NCBI GenBank assembly: GCA_037954235.1
Contig: JBBMOA010000017.1
Span: 21,465,027 to 21,529,026, forward strand
DNA length: 64,000 bases
DNA from: Aulostomus chinensis
Lineage: Eukaryota; Chordata; Actinopteri; Syngnathiformes; Aulostomidae
Direction of reading: 5' to 3'
Part shown: in pieces, positions 51,122 through 62,769 of the stretch
Layout: each line of letters opens with the position of its first letter
Position numbering within the stretch: the stretch's first letter is position 1
Notes under the pieces: generated by a model
Databases searched by the model: none
What the model saw: the letters and a program-made list of their open reading frames with translations, nothing else
What the model was told of the DNA's origin: nothing
Translations under genes and position numbers: made by a program

Positions 51122-51180
51122 TGGGTGGTCGGACCCGGGCAAACACAAATACAAACCGATTGCTAAGCTGCAGACAATGA
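51122..51180. promoter_or_regulatory. Candidate Hedgehog-responsive enhancer with Gli and Sox motifs upstream of nkx2.2a
   Basis: TGGGTGGTC at 51122-51130 is the perfect reverse complement of the Gli consensus GACCACCCA. A Sox-type ACAATG follows at 51174-51179. The site is about 1.65 kb upstream of the nkx2.2a ATG. Mammalian Nkx2-2 has a Gli-bound upstream element with Sox input at a broadly similar position (established knowledge); homology here is inferred. Confidence 0.6.
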
Positions 51181-51412
51181 GGGAAATGTAGACAAATGTC
51201 CGGCTCCTGTTGGAAGCTTTTGTCCGGCCGCAGTTTTTGCATTTATTTCAGGCACGAAATAATAGATGATTGACGCCCCGCGCACAATGCTTTCTAACTG
51301 TTTGGAATAAATCTGAGGTTGTTCCTAGTTGTCATGGTATTCAACTGCTTTCAATGGACTATCTCTTCATTCAATTCCTGGACCCCTCCACAATATTAAG
51401 GAAAGTCCTTCA

Positions 51413-51427
51413 TGTGTCTCTCTCTCT

Positions 51428-51464
<37 letters not shown>
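51413..51464. repeat. (TC)n(AC)n microsatellite
   Basis: Short TC block then about 36 bp of AC. Confidence 0.95.
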
Positions 51465-51466
<2 letters not shown>

Positions 51467-51829
51467 TCCTTTTTTTCCTCCAATGAAAAGTCAACATCGT
51501 GCCTGTATTTTAGAGTAAATTACTTAAAAAAATATAAACGTAGTCAAATGGATTTTCCCAGCCTGTGTGAATTAAATTATTACTATTATTTTATTGTCAT
51601 TATTATTGTTAATTCTAAAAAGCATTAAAGATGAAACGCAGGTCTCGACAGAGGTGAAGAAGTTGCGGATGACCCGAGGTTGCTGCTCTACATACAAGGA
51701 CACCTGACATGCAGGCCTGATATCTCACCAGACTCAACTGGCAGAATTAATCACTCAGCGTCCCACAAAGGCTCCATTCAGCTGAACGGACTATATGGAC
51801 AAACTGGAGCCGCGCCTGAGCCTCTATAC

Positions 51830-51886
51830 GAGAGAGGGAGAGAGAGAGGGGGAGAGAGAGAGCGAGAGAGAGCGAGAGAGAGAGAG
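51830..51886. repeat. (GA)n microsatellite
   Basis: Imperfect GA/GAGC tract. Confidence 0.93.
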
Positions 51887-52424
51887 GTGACTGACCTGAT
51901 CCACCAAGTAATGCTGCACATCTAAATCCGACATGTGAGGGGACATCCAGCCCGCAGCAGACACCCAGAGAGCTTTACGCACCGCCGCGGAGGAACGGCC
52001 CTTTACGCGCAGCTCCTCCCTTGGCCCGTGCGGGACGCTCGTACTTATTTAGTGCCTTAAAAGTATGTGGAGCCAAAGTAGGGTTTGTTAGAGGTTCACC
52101 ACCCGTGTCGCTTTGCTTTGGCTGGCTATGGCACAGTGACAAGGGGGGAGTCACAGTGGGTTTGGCGACGGTGCAGGGGAGCATCACCGGGGTGCAGACT
52201 GTGGCCAGATTTTTTTTTTTTGGGGGGGGGGGGGGGGGTTGAGTCAACTATTTGATCACTTGAGCCTCGTGGGGTGTCGGCAGAACGAGGTGAACGTGTC
52301 CAGGCTGAGTGGACTTACTCCACCTGGAGAGCCCATTGGTGTGTGTTTACCTGTTTACTCTCACAGGTAGTTCAAACAGGCTGCGCGCCCTTTTCACTCT
52401 CACGCACACACACATACACAGAAA

Positions 52425-52467
<43 letters not shown>

Positions 52468-52768
52468 CACAAGGCGACTTCACTCTGGGACACAGCGCGT
52501 TTGATCGGAACCTTCTCAGGCTGCATTTAAGGGCACTTGTGCAAAATTCGATTATTAGGATAAATAAGAAGGATTCTGTGAATTTATTTGGGATATTTTA
52601 TATTTTGTTAAATCATTTTAATTTTCAAAATTGAATTAAAAACGCACCTCCTCACATGAAAGTTGAGACCCTGTCGCAAACATGTTTTTGGATCAACTCT
52701 CCTATCATCTTCCATTTCCGTTGACAGATCCTCCTCAGTCTTGACTTAAGACTGCGAATCGCTGTGAA

Positions 52769-52769
<1 letters not shown>

Positions 52770-52817
<48 letters not shown>
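52770..52817. repeat. (GT)n microsatellite
   Basis: Uninterrupted 48-bp GT tract. Confidence 0.97.
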
Positions 52818-52818
<1 letters not shown>

Positions 52819-53299
52819 CGGGGTGTGTTAAACCGCTGAGCAGATGTGATAAAGACGGGCCTCCGCGCTGCAGATGCATCAGGATTTAAAGGACAAAAAA
52901 AAAAGAACAAGAAAAAGGCAGAGCCGCTGTTTTGCGTCATTATTCGAGTCCAGTTGACTCTAAACCTCCAGCTCTGACATTCGATTTCTTGTTGGACTTT
53001 TCATTGGGCTCTTTCACCTCCTGTGCGTAAAAAAAAACAAAACAAAACGCAAGCTTGTTTCATATATGATCATCGCAATAATTACGCCACCAATTGTATT
53101 ATTATAAGCAACGGAGCTGACTGGCTCATTATTAAAACTCGTTACATTTTTTTCCCTTCCTGCTTCCAGCTTTGCAATCAAACGTACAGCAGAGTGGACT
53201 CATCCAAAAACAATTAATTTTTCGGATGAATCCCAACCACCACCACCACCAACATCACCACCCCCCCTTCCAAAAGAAGAAAAAAAAAACAGGCCCTGT

Positions 53300-53680
53300 T
53301 TGATTAATTATAATTCCCTCCTAAAAATTCATGCCCACGATTGTTCCCAAATAAGTGAAGAAAGAGCTTTATATTCTTGATTAAATAAACCTTTCGATTG
53401 AATGCACAAATAAGAGAGCCGCGGGAGAAGCGTGATCATGTTGATCATTCCCTCCTCTTAATCGCTGAATTTCAGCGCCTTGGGCTGCCTGAGGCGGGGA
53501 GTTGGGCTTTGATAAAGGTAACCCGCCCGCCCCGGGGCGCCGGGGAGAAACCGACTGGGTGACAACAGCGATTTCCTCCCTCCCTGATTAAAAGACTACA
53601 TATAATATGCAGGTAAAGCCGGGTCCGGTTTATTTATGTGGGCTAAGCCGCGGCCCGAGGACTCTTGGCTGGAGGGGAGA
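53300..53680. promoter_or_regulatory. Candidate conserved enhancer 4 kb upstream of nkx2.2a
   Basis: The sequence is repeat-free, with TAAT/ATTA cores, a Sox-type ATTGTT, the symmetric TGATCATGTTGATCA (53433-53447) and a GC-rich centre (about 53520-53560). Simple repeats flank it on both sides. No open frame of interest. Confidence 0.4.
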
Positions 53681-54128
53681 AATCATTTTAGCCCCCCCCC
53701 CACCCTAAAAAAAAAAAAAAATCATCCACGTTTCCCTTCCGGGCAAAAAAGTCTTTATTCGTCTCTTTTGCTCTAATAATTAAACATGTCACGGGGAGAT
53801 TATAGCAGTGCGCCCAGGCCCCCGGGGGGGTTGCCTTCATTTGTTAAACCACCAGTTTATTTGTAACGGTGAATTTCATGCCACGCTGTGCCATTCGCCT
53901 TGATCGTGTGTGTGTTTATTTCTTTCTGTGTGTGTGTGTGAGTGTGTGAGTGTGTAAGAGGAACTGTTAAAAAGGGGTTTATTATTTTTTAATCACTTCC
54001 CATTTTACTATTGCGTTGACACTAACTGGGGGGGGGGGCTGGGTGGAGATGGCGGTGTAGGTGGGGGCTTGGATCTCGTCTTCAGATACATTATTTGATA
54101 CAGAAAACTGTTAGCGAAGCGTTGACGA

Positions 54129-54159
54129 ATAAATAAATAAATAAATAAATAAATAAACT
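54129..54159. repeat. (AATA)n microsatellite
   Basis: Seven AATA tetramers in a row. Confidence 0.95.
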
Positions 54160-54699
54160 TCCACGCGATCCGGCCCGCTCTGGATGGCACAAGTACAGAC
54201 ACCACACTTGTCCTCCCTGTCAGGCAGCCTGTGTGTGAGTGCGGTAATAACAGGACCAGCTGTTGACATCTGTAGAGCTCTAGCGGTCTCTACCGGCACA
54301 GTTCAGAAACAACAGGGGGTGATGACGGTGGCGAACCAATTAGACATCTTAAAAACCGCCGGTAATCTCTGTTGTTGTTGTCGTTGTTGAAATGGAAACA
54401 CAGATGAACTCTCAGGATACTTTCACTGCAGACAAACACCCATCTTCATCCTCTGACTTTTACATATTAAGAGATATTAATACTCCTAAGACACACCTGA
54501 TGTGTTGTACATTTTTCCCCCCAGTAATTGAAGTTAATGGATCCCAAAAAAATTGCCACAGCGCTGGAGCCTCTGGAAATGATTGATTATCTATCAGATG
54601 TTTTTGTCGTTGTCGTCAATGAGGTGCAGAGTTGTGAAAATATTTGTCCACAAATGATTGCAAAAATCCTAGTTATTTCTAAGGCCATGTTAATGGCTA

Positions 54700-54702
<3 letters not shown>

Positions 54703-54769
<67 letters not shown>
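54703..54769. repeat. (GT)n microsatellite
   Basis: Uninterrupted GT tract of about 66 bp, the longest pure GT tract in the window. Confidence 0.97.
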
Positions 54770-54771
<2 letters not shown>

Positions 54772-54819
54772 CTGTGTGCAATGATCACTGCGGGCCCCGA
54801 CAGTCTGAACACCCGTCCT

Positions 54820-55340
54820 GTTTAAGTTTAAAGCACGAGGATCAGGGTCAGCTCACCCTGAAGGACCGAGACGCGCTCTGGCGCTCGCTGAACAGCAGCA
54901 AACCAAGATATCACCGCGTCTATAAAGCAATTAAAACAAAAACAAAACAAAACAAAAAACAAATACAGTCTTCAAACTGTGTGGAGCATGCAGAGCGCTT
55001 ACCTAGACCAGAGGGGGGTGGGTGGGGGCTGAATGTGTTGCCAGCGTCAAGACGGCGCGCGGAGTTAATGAAATATCTCCAAATGGGAGTCAGGAGTGCG
55101 TGCAAAGATAAGCCTGATGTGGTTTATATACCCAGAAAGCAAGTGCCTCTTCTCATATTGTCCAAGAGCGTTTGCATAGCTGCCCAAGTGGCTCTGCTCT
55201 TGCTGACTCGCTAACATCGCATGGTGTTTGTTTTGCCTTCGCTATGACGTGAGACAAAATATTGGCCATATGTTCATCGGCAATAAATCGGTCCCGAGCG
55301 CAAACAGAGCTCCCTGAGCTCGGCGTGTTCACCAACCATG
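54820..55340. promoter_or_regulatory. Candidate conserved enhancer with two NK2-type sites
   Basis: This is repeat-free sequence between two GT microsatellites apart from a short CAAAA tract. CAAGTG (55140-55145) and CAAGTGG (55185-55191) are NK2-type cores 45 bp apart, and TTTGCAT (octamer-like) lies between them near 55171. The open frames that cross it look fortuitous. Confidence 0.35.
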
Positions 55341-55386
55341 TTGGTTTTCTCTGCGTGGGGTGTTTTTTGGCACAAGAAACTACCTG

Positions 55387-55387
55387 G

Positions 55388-55445
<58 letters not shown>
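55387..55445. repeat. (GT)n microsatellite
   Basis: GT tract with a single TTT interruption. Confidence 0.97.
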
Positions 55446-55450
<5 letters not shown>

Positions 55451-56329
55451 TCGCCGGGTGATAATGTTGGAAAAACCAGCTGAAGAGATAATTGTGGCGG
55501 TGTGGAGGAGCCGCCGGTTGATCTTTACACCGCCGCCTATTATTCCTCACACAGCTCGCTAATAAATCGCTTGGTAACCAAGAAGCGACGCTGACCAAAG
55601 AGCAGATGTGGCATGTTATCCGCGCCGCAGTTGCGTTTACATTAGATACCCTGATACAATGATTGATAAACCAAGGTCACGCGGATTCACGGAGACGCGG
55701 GACCGCCAGGGGCCAACGCTGGTGGCACGAGCTTGAGCCGGCCAGGCCACAAATGGCGTCAATCACGCACAAACCGCACATTCAAGTTAATGTCACTTAG
55801 CTAAAAACTACTAAATGTGTAATCTTCCAAAACAATATTTCAAATACTACTGCCACTGCTACTTCCAAAAATACCCGATCCGCCTGCCACAAATGAATTC
55901 AAACACATACACCTGTTTGATATATTTTACAAATCCTGGCGTTAATTACTCTCATCTAAAAGCTTCGTTTAAACATTCTCGAGTTATTGAGCTTCAGCAC
56001 ATCTCAGTTTTCACGAGGGCAATAAACACTCGCATTACACACGTCAGGAGGAAACGTCAGAACTTCAGCTGACGAGTCGTGACGTGGAAATATTTGTTTT
56101 GTTTTGCCACTGTACAAGACCTGATTCATAATTAAAAAGCGCATGTAAATTACATAATGAATATCTACGTGCTTCTTTTTTTAATATCAGCATCAAACCA
56201 GTAAAAGAGGAGCGACCGGTTCTCCTGAAAGTGTCCGGAATCTCCTCGGCACATCTCGTTCCACCTGTTGCGCGTATTCTGACGCCACGCTTCCGTGCGG
56301 GAAGACGTGCTTTCCTGCATCAAAAGGTG

Positions 56330-57060
56330 GAATGAGTTATGCGTCTGGTTGTGAAGATGATGACAGGGGATGCCAGTAATTGTTGAGGAAGAAAGCAATA
56401 TGAGGCAAACACCAGTTGTGCTATTATGACACCTTGGGGGTGTATAACTTAAATCAAGACAATGATTTTATTGTGGGCAGCCTGGAATCTATGCATGATA
56501 ATAATGGTGTTGCCTGGTTGTGCAGGAGCGACCATCAATCAATAGCGAATACATTACTGATGGGGTTTTGTGCAGAGCCACTTTGCTGATGAAAGACAGA
56601 GATTATTCTCTCTGCCATCAGTGTGTTCAAGGGTATCACTAAGGCGCTGAGAATACAAATAAATAAATTGGCCTCACACCTCGTTTGAAATTCCACATTA
56701 AGGCAAAGTAGTTAGTTAGGGTTGGAATGTATTCATGGGGGTTCACAGCTCTCCACTCAGCCGCTCTGTGAATACTCTTGTGCTGTTTGAGATTTGCCAC
56801 AAGTGCTCTGGGTGCTAAATACAAGACCTCCTGAAAAAGGATGGGTAAGATAGGCCCTGCCGGTCAAGCTATTATCAATCCCTGGCCTAAAGCTTGATGA
56901 CTAAGATACTTCAAATATAGTTAATGGCCGCATGAGGACACTGATGGCATGGCATTCTGAAATCAATCAGTTCAAGTTTTAATGTATCGACCACTCGAGG
57001 GGAACGGGAAAGAGAGAGAGAGAGAGCTTCTCGACACACAAATGCCAAGAGACTGGCTTG
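56330..57060. promoter_or_regulatory. Candidate conserved non-coding block upstream of nkx2.2a
   Basis: About 700 bp of unique, evenly composed sequence with many TAAT, ATCAAT and CAAT motifs and low CpG, ending at a GA repeat near 57010. No open frame of interest. It looks like deeply conserved developmental non-coding DNA but was not aligned. Confidence 0.35.
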
Positions 57061-57495
57061 ATTTTCATGGAAGATACACTTTCAAAAAAAAAAAAAAAAA
57101 AAAGTTTAATTAAACCTGAGGGCTCACTTGTGCGGTCGAGACTCATACATGATGATAGCCGCTCCTATCAATTTGAAAGGCTTAGCAATTTTTCTTCACA
57201 AATACATGCACTTAGAGAGGTTTAGCATCAGATCAGCAAGCCCTCGGTGTTAAGGCGTGTGAATGGGTGTTTTTAGCCCTTCAAGAGATGTGAAGCAAAG
57301 TAGAGGAGATGAGCTATTTTACCAACCAACCCCCCCCCCGCCCCCCCCAAAAAAAGAGAAGTAAAAGAAAAGTGTCCACTGCTCCAGAGCTGTGAATATT
57401 CTTATATGACAACAGGACATTGTGAATTTGAGGAGCTGTGGAGTGCAGGGTGATCGGGTCTTAACATTTTTGCCCTGCGGCTGAGGAGAAGAGGG

Positions 57496-57496
<1 letters not shown>

Positions 57497-57536
<40 letters not shown>

Positions 57537-57545
57537 GGGGGGGGG
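57497..57545. repeat. (GT)n then poly-G
   Basis: About 37 bp of GT followed by a 12-base G run. Confidence 0.96.
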
Positions 57546-57929
57546 TGTGAAAGTGGTGAGCTGGGTCAGTAGCTAAAGGAAAAAAAAGAAGAAGAAGTTC
57601 CTTGTGACATGTTTGGTATTTCTATTAACGTATCTGACTTACAGTGTTGGCAGCACACATAAATAACTTCAGCTGGAATACCTGTGTTTCCAGTAAACAT
57701 CTGCTGTGAGGCGAGGGTTCGACCTCAGCTGGAGAGCCATATGGCCGTTTGCAAACCTCGCGGTTAGAGAGCTAAAACTACAGTACTTAGCTGACACTTT
57801 CTATAAGCATGTTAGTCTCCTCTGGCATGTGAACACACATCAAATGTTCCTGTCAAGAGGCTTTGGAAGCCATACGAGCATGAAATAATAATGGAAAATT
57901 GATCAGATCGCAAATGTCTTTCACGTTTT

Positions 57930-58700
57930 TTTTTTTTTTGAGTCTCCCACCATTAGAAAGGCATCTACCCTGATATTCCAGTCGCTTACGTGAAGGCAGA
58001 GATAAATAAACCGGACATATTCTTCACACATGAAAGCTGCATCGCTGCAAACAAGTTGGTTGTATAGCAGGGACCAGATATGTGGCTGCCAGGCACCTTT
58101 CTTGTTCAATAGCCAAATACTGTATGTGCAGGGAGCACTGTATAGTTCTCTGTGAAAATCAAGAAGGTCACCTGGCAGGGTCAGCTCCAACATGTGGACA
58201 ATAGCCATCTTCCAAGGTGAAAGCGGTAAGAGCTGTATCAAATCATAGTTATGACCACCTGAACAATCTCCATTGGAGAGGTCTTTGAAACGGCTGGAGA
58301 ACCAAATCAAGTGGTAAATAAAACCTAGAAGTGAAGAGTGGCAAAGCTAAAATGGAAGGGCTGTGACAGTCTCTCAAGGTAGCCCAGCAATGTCAGCGCG
58401 CAGAAGTGAATTGATTACATGGTGAAATTCTGAAAAGAGAACTTAAGAAATGTAGAGAGTAATAGTTGGGTTGCTTTAGTCTCCCAAGACATCCTACATT
58501 TCTAAAACAATGACTGAGTCAAGGATGGGTCACTGCAAGATGGGTGAGCTCGTCCTTGCCTTCAGCTTTGGAAATCAAAAGCATTGCGAGGATATCGACT
58601 GTAACCTTCAACAGTAGGTCCACAGTAAAGTACAGAAGGAAGAATATAACTCTCGTATTTGAATAGTACTGCATGGACAAAACGTGTTGAATTAGAATAG
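57930..58700. promoter_or_regulatory. Candidate conserved non-coding block with several Sox-type sites
   Basis: Unique sequence with ACAAT cores at 58198-58202 and 58263-58267, TTGTTC at 58102-58107, a near-Gli GACCACCTG (about 58252) and a consensus NK2 site TCAAGTGG (58307-58314). The Sox/near-Gli/NK2 mix resembles ventral neural enhancers. A 129-codon minus-strand open frame crosses it (see findings). Confidence 0.4.
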
Positions 58701-59359
58701 GGGTGTCTCAAGGCCACTTCTTCACAAATGTATGTTTCTGAAAAAAACTACAGGCTGTACATAATAGCTCTCTGGTAGTCTCTATTCAAGAACACTTACA
58801 CCTTTACTGAGAGGACCAAACAATGGACAAATTAATGTCAAAGTGCATTAGACCTTTTTTTATACCCTCCACAGATGGATATCTCCACACTCCTCAAAGA
58901 GATGCAGTGAGTGACGTCAGAACCAAAGCACTCCACAGAAGGAGTCATGTTTCGTGAGGTTTCCCTGTCAGCCTCCTCAAGACAACCGATCTGCTCCCAG
59001 TACAAATATACACTTCACCGCTGCAGTTCATTTCACCGCAACACTGAGGATGCAACCGAGAGCTTCAGGATAGGCTTTTGTGGAACAACTTTCTGCTGAG
59101 AGGATATTCCACCTGATTTCTTGAGAGAAAACTGAACGCATCAATTTGTTTAAGACGATGAGTCGCACGCGTCGACTCTAGGCTACGACGGTAAATGTCA
59201 AGAGTTCTGTTCTTTCGGGTCGATTCATGACAGCTTAGCATTCTCAAAGTTCAGAGCGTATTTGTCAGAGCAGCTTAGCTCCAGCACAACTTCGGGGCCG
59301 GCACGCAAAACGTCGTAACTCCTCTAAAACTTTGAATAGGTCTCTTGATCTCTTTGTTT

Positions 59360-59700
59360 TTACACTCCAGACTGCGGGAAGAACCGGCCACGTATATTAG
59401 CTTGAAATTAAGGATGACCCAAAAGCAACAGTCAAATTCAGCAAAAGGTGTGTTTACAGACTCTCAACGGTATCATCGGGTAATATCAACGTTGTCTTTC
59501 TTCAAACTTATCGTCAGTGATCCACATACACTTTGATTTGAGGGAGGAACTAATAAACTGTAAACCCCTCGGTTCTCTGCTGTTGCAGAGAGCGTGAGCG
59601 GCTGGAGCCTTCAGCTGAACCTACTCGCTCATGCTCACTCGTGACTGTGCCCAAACACAAGGGATGTAGTTTTTGTTTTTAGCTCCAAGTGTCTGTGAAT
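59360..59700. repeat. Dispersed repeat, copy A
   Basis: Segments GGCCACGTATATTAGCTTGAA, GTTTACAGACTCTCAA and CACTTTGATTTGAGG recur in the same order at 60790-60960. The right part matches copy C. Confidence 0.5.
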
Positions 59701-60759
59701 AGACAGTTTGTCCGTTCGAAACTTGACAAAAAGGAGTTAGACAAACTTAGTCAGTCCAAACTCAGTTGGAACTAAAAAAAAAAAAACGCCACATCGTTGT
59801 CGGACGTTTCCAAAAAGGCAAGTGAGCACATCACAGCATAGATCGAATTCTTTTCTCCCAAGATGATTATAATATCACAAACGGACCCTGTCCCAACTTC
59901 TATCTTTCTTTTTCCCCCACAATACATTTAGAATATTGTAAGAAAGACATGCGCCTTCCAGTTCTTTCATCTGATTCTTCCATACAAGTATTTCCATGCC
60001 CCTGGGCTGCGACTGACATGTTAAGCTTTCAGTCAGAAGCCAGACTCAACCCAAATTCAGACCCTCCCTGTGGTATAACAGAATAATCTGAACACACTGA
60101 ATTAACTGGTTTGAAAGAATGGAACGCGCGTTTGGTGAGTCAGGACGTTTAGCAGGTGAACTCTGATGTCGTGCTGTCAAATGCACCTGAGGCTTTCAGG
60201 CTCTTCAAACTATTTCAAGAAACGAGATGGACAAATGAGACAAAAACGCATTCGATTTCATAAAAAAACTCCTACCGATGCTACTTTTGGAATATATTTT
60301 ACAGTGGGACGGAATGCGATGGCTTCCACAACGACAGAATACCTACATGTCTTGAGGACTGCAAACATTAATTTGGGAAGCAATGTACACATTTGAAAAT
60401 GATGCCCAAGCACTCGGCTTTCACATGAGCTAAAATTTTCAAAAAGAACGGAAAATTCAAATCCATTTTGAATAAGTGATCACCGCTGTGGAGGTTTTCA
60501 TGTTTTGTAATTTCGTTTTATTTGAAGAATGAGGCCAAAGCACCTGAGAAAAACTGCGTAACCAGAATTAGGTTTTGTGCACCACTTTAAAGATTTGCAG
60601 ACTTGAAAAACGGAATTAATTTGGCATTCTCCAAACTGTTTATTTAATTACTTCGCAAACTTCTTCTCTTACTTGAGCCAAAAGGTGTATTTCGCCTTTC
60701 GAGTACTCACAAATATCTATCTTGGTCTAACAAAGATGTGTTTTTTTCCTTCTGCATCA

Positions 60760-61250
60760 CTTCTTTGACAATCTACAATGCAGAAAGAGCCACCCACGCA
60801 TATTTAGCTTGAAGCTAATGGTGACGGATGGCAAAGGACAGCAAATTTGTCCAACAGTCAGTTTACAAACTCTCAAGCTCATCATCCAGTATAATCTGTC
60901 TTCTTTATCCAGCTGTATGCTCAGTAATCCACAAAAACTTTGATTGGAGGCACACACCGTACCACTTCTGCTTCTGCTCTACAAGGGCTGAGCGTTCATG
61001 AGTTGGTCCAAGTAAATGTGCCACCCGGCTTTGCACGGTGCTGCGGTGAATGATGCAGGTGAGAGTTGGTGAGCAGACACGTTTGGACACCATTAGCATC
61101 AAGCTTAGCACGCAGGTGGCTGACTCTCTGCATTCTGGAGTCACAAAGAAGAAACGCAGGAGAGAAATTGCATCTTCCTGAAATACGGACACCTATTTGT
61201 GAGTACCTGAAAGGCAGAATACACCTCTTGGGTAAGATGTTACTTTAATA
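60760..61250. repeat. Dispersed repeat, copy B
   Basis: It shares ordered segments with copy A (TATTTAGCTTGAAGCTAA, GTTTACAAACTCTCAAG, AACTTTGATTGGAGG) and, further right, with copy C (CTATTTGTGAGTACCTG, GAATACACCTCTTGG). No terminal repeats were found. Confidence 0.5.
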
Positions 61251-61667
61251 TTTATTGGCATTGATGGCAGCGCTCGTGTGGTGAGATCTGAAGAATTACA
61301 AAAGGGTTAAATAACTGACACCAATGGGTCTCACGTGGCCCCACTGCTGCCTGATGCTATTCTTGGTTGATGTTTGAGTGCATACAAAGACTTTAATTAT
61401 GAAAGTGGGTGTACTGCAATAAAAGTAGAACAATGATTGATGCAGGAAAAGAAATATGAATGACTTTATGGTGGAAAACAAGCTCCTTTTTCACAGAATT
61501 TCTGAAAATAAAACTGAACGGCATCTTCAAACGCTACAGTAGGTGGTACGCCTCGACCTTAACAGTGTTGGGTACGAACTATTTTACTGGATTCAGATGC
61601 CTATTGAAATAATCACGACACATTGAAGGCTAAGCTTTACTATGAGCGTGTGCATGCACATTCATGG

Positions 61668-61670
<3 letters not shown>

Positions 61671-61711
<41 letters not shown>
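61671..61711. repeat. (GT)n microsatellite
   Basis: Uninterrupted GT tract of about 40 bp. Confidence 0.97.
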
Positions 61712-61714
<3 letters not shown>

Positions 61715-61779
61715 GAAGGAAAGTCTCTATTTGGATTTGGTGAACACCCCATTAGGATATGTAACTTAAACAACACAAT

Positions 61780-62640
61780 AGAGCGAAACAGAAGGGCTTA
61801 GGGGCATGAAACATTCACCTTGAACCAGGCTGCTCCTTGCAGACACAAGGATTACCCATCTGCACATTTCTTAAGCCTTTTGACTAACAATGTGTCCAAA
61901 ATGAAAGGAGAAAACACAATCTAGTAATTTCAATAGGTTTCTGCAGATGGGTTGCCAACATATTTAGATAATCAACGTGCAGATATGTTCTTTATACTGG
62001 GCCCATGATGGCAATTAACATGTTTTGTGAAGAGGTGAAAACTTTTTTCCAGGCGGTGAGGATGGATGGAAATGCATTAGAGGAGGTCACGAAAATTGGC
62101 TTCTATTCTTTGTGCTAAAAGGATGCTTTTATAAGGTGATTGCAATTGAGGAATAAAACCCCAAGGGCAAATACATAATAAAGAACTCATCTTTAATTGG
62201 CAATCTTTTCGGTTCTTGTAAATACCACTCCATATTTTCTACCCACATTTCCATTGACTGCATGGCAAGTCTCTCTTGAACTAGAATTGTGAAAGGCAAA
62301 AGGAGCGACAATGCAGACAAAAAAGGACAACTCCATCTCTCAGGAAGCCAAAGGTTTAGAAATTGCCCACTCCTTGTTCATCATGATACTATGCCAGCCG
62401 GTGAGGACAGTAACCGCCAGAAAACAGCTCGGATGTTGTTTTAGAGAAACCTTCATTGTTGAAAATTAATGACTTTTCCTGTCACCTACTTGAATACATT
62501 TGAACTGAACCATGAATAAGTGCATCCCTGCTAAAAAGGGACAAGATGTGATGGTGTCTGTTTACTAAAAGTTGCACAATGCATGTTCTCAGAGCCTCAG
62601 AAAATAAACCAGAATGTTAGAGCTTCACATGAATTATAAA
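61780..62640. promoter_or_regulatory. Candidate conserved non-coding block near the right end
   Basis: The sequence is repeat-free with balanced composition, TTAATTGGC-type homeodomain cores (about 62193) and ACAATG (about 62309). It lies 12-13 kb upstream of nkx2.2a, toward where pax1 is expected. Visual call only. Confidence 0.3.
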
Positions 62641-62756
62641 AGGCGTCTCTATCGACTTTAGCAGTCAATCTGGCAGCAGAGTAAAAGTTTATTTATACAG
62701 CACCTGAGTTGAGGTTTGTGTGTCACCCAGGGCCTGAGCTCTTTCCCTCTCTCTGT

Positions 62757-62769
62757 CGCCATCTACTGG
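62757..62769 (-). promoter_or_regulatory. CTCF-like motif, minus orientation
   Basis: CGCCATCTACTGG on plus reads CCAGTAGATGGCG on minus, an excellent match to the CTCF core. It lies 13 kb upstream of nkx2.2a and is convergent with the motif at 12996. Confidence 0.45.

Noticed and set aside
15457..58314. Window-wide enrichment of NK2 8-mer TCAAGTGG/CCACTTGA
   Set aside because: About five copies were found by eye against about two expected; too few and not exhaustively counted to claim enrichment.
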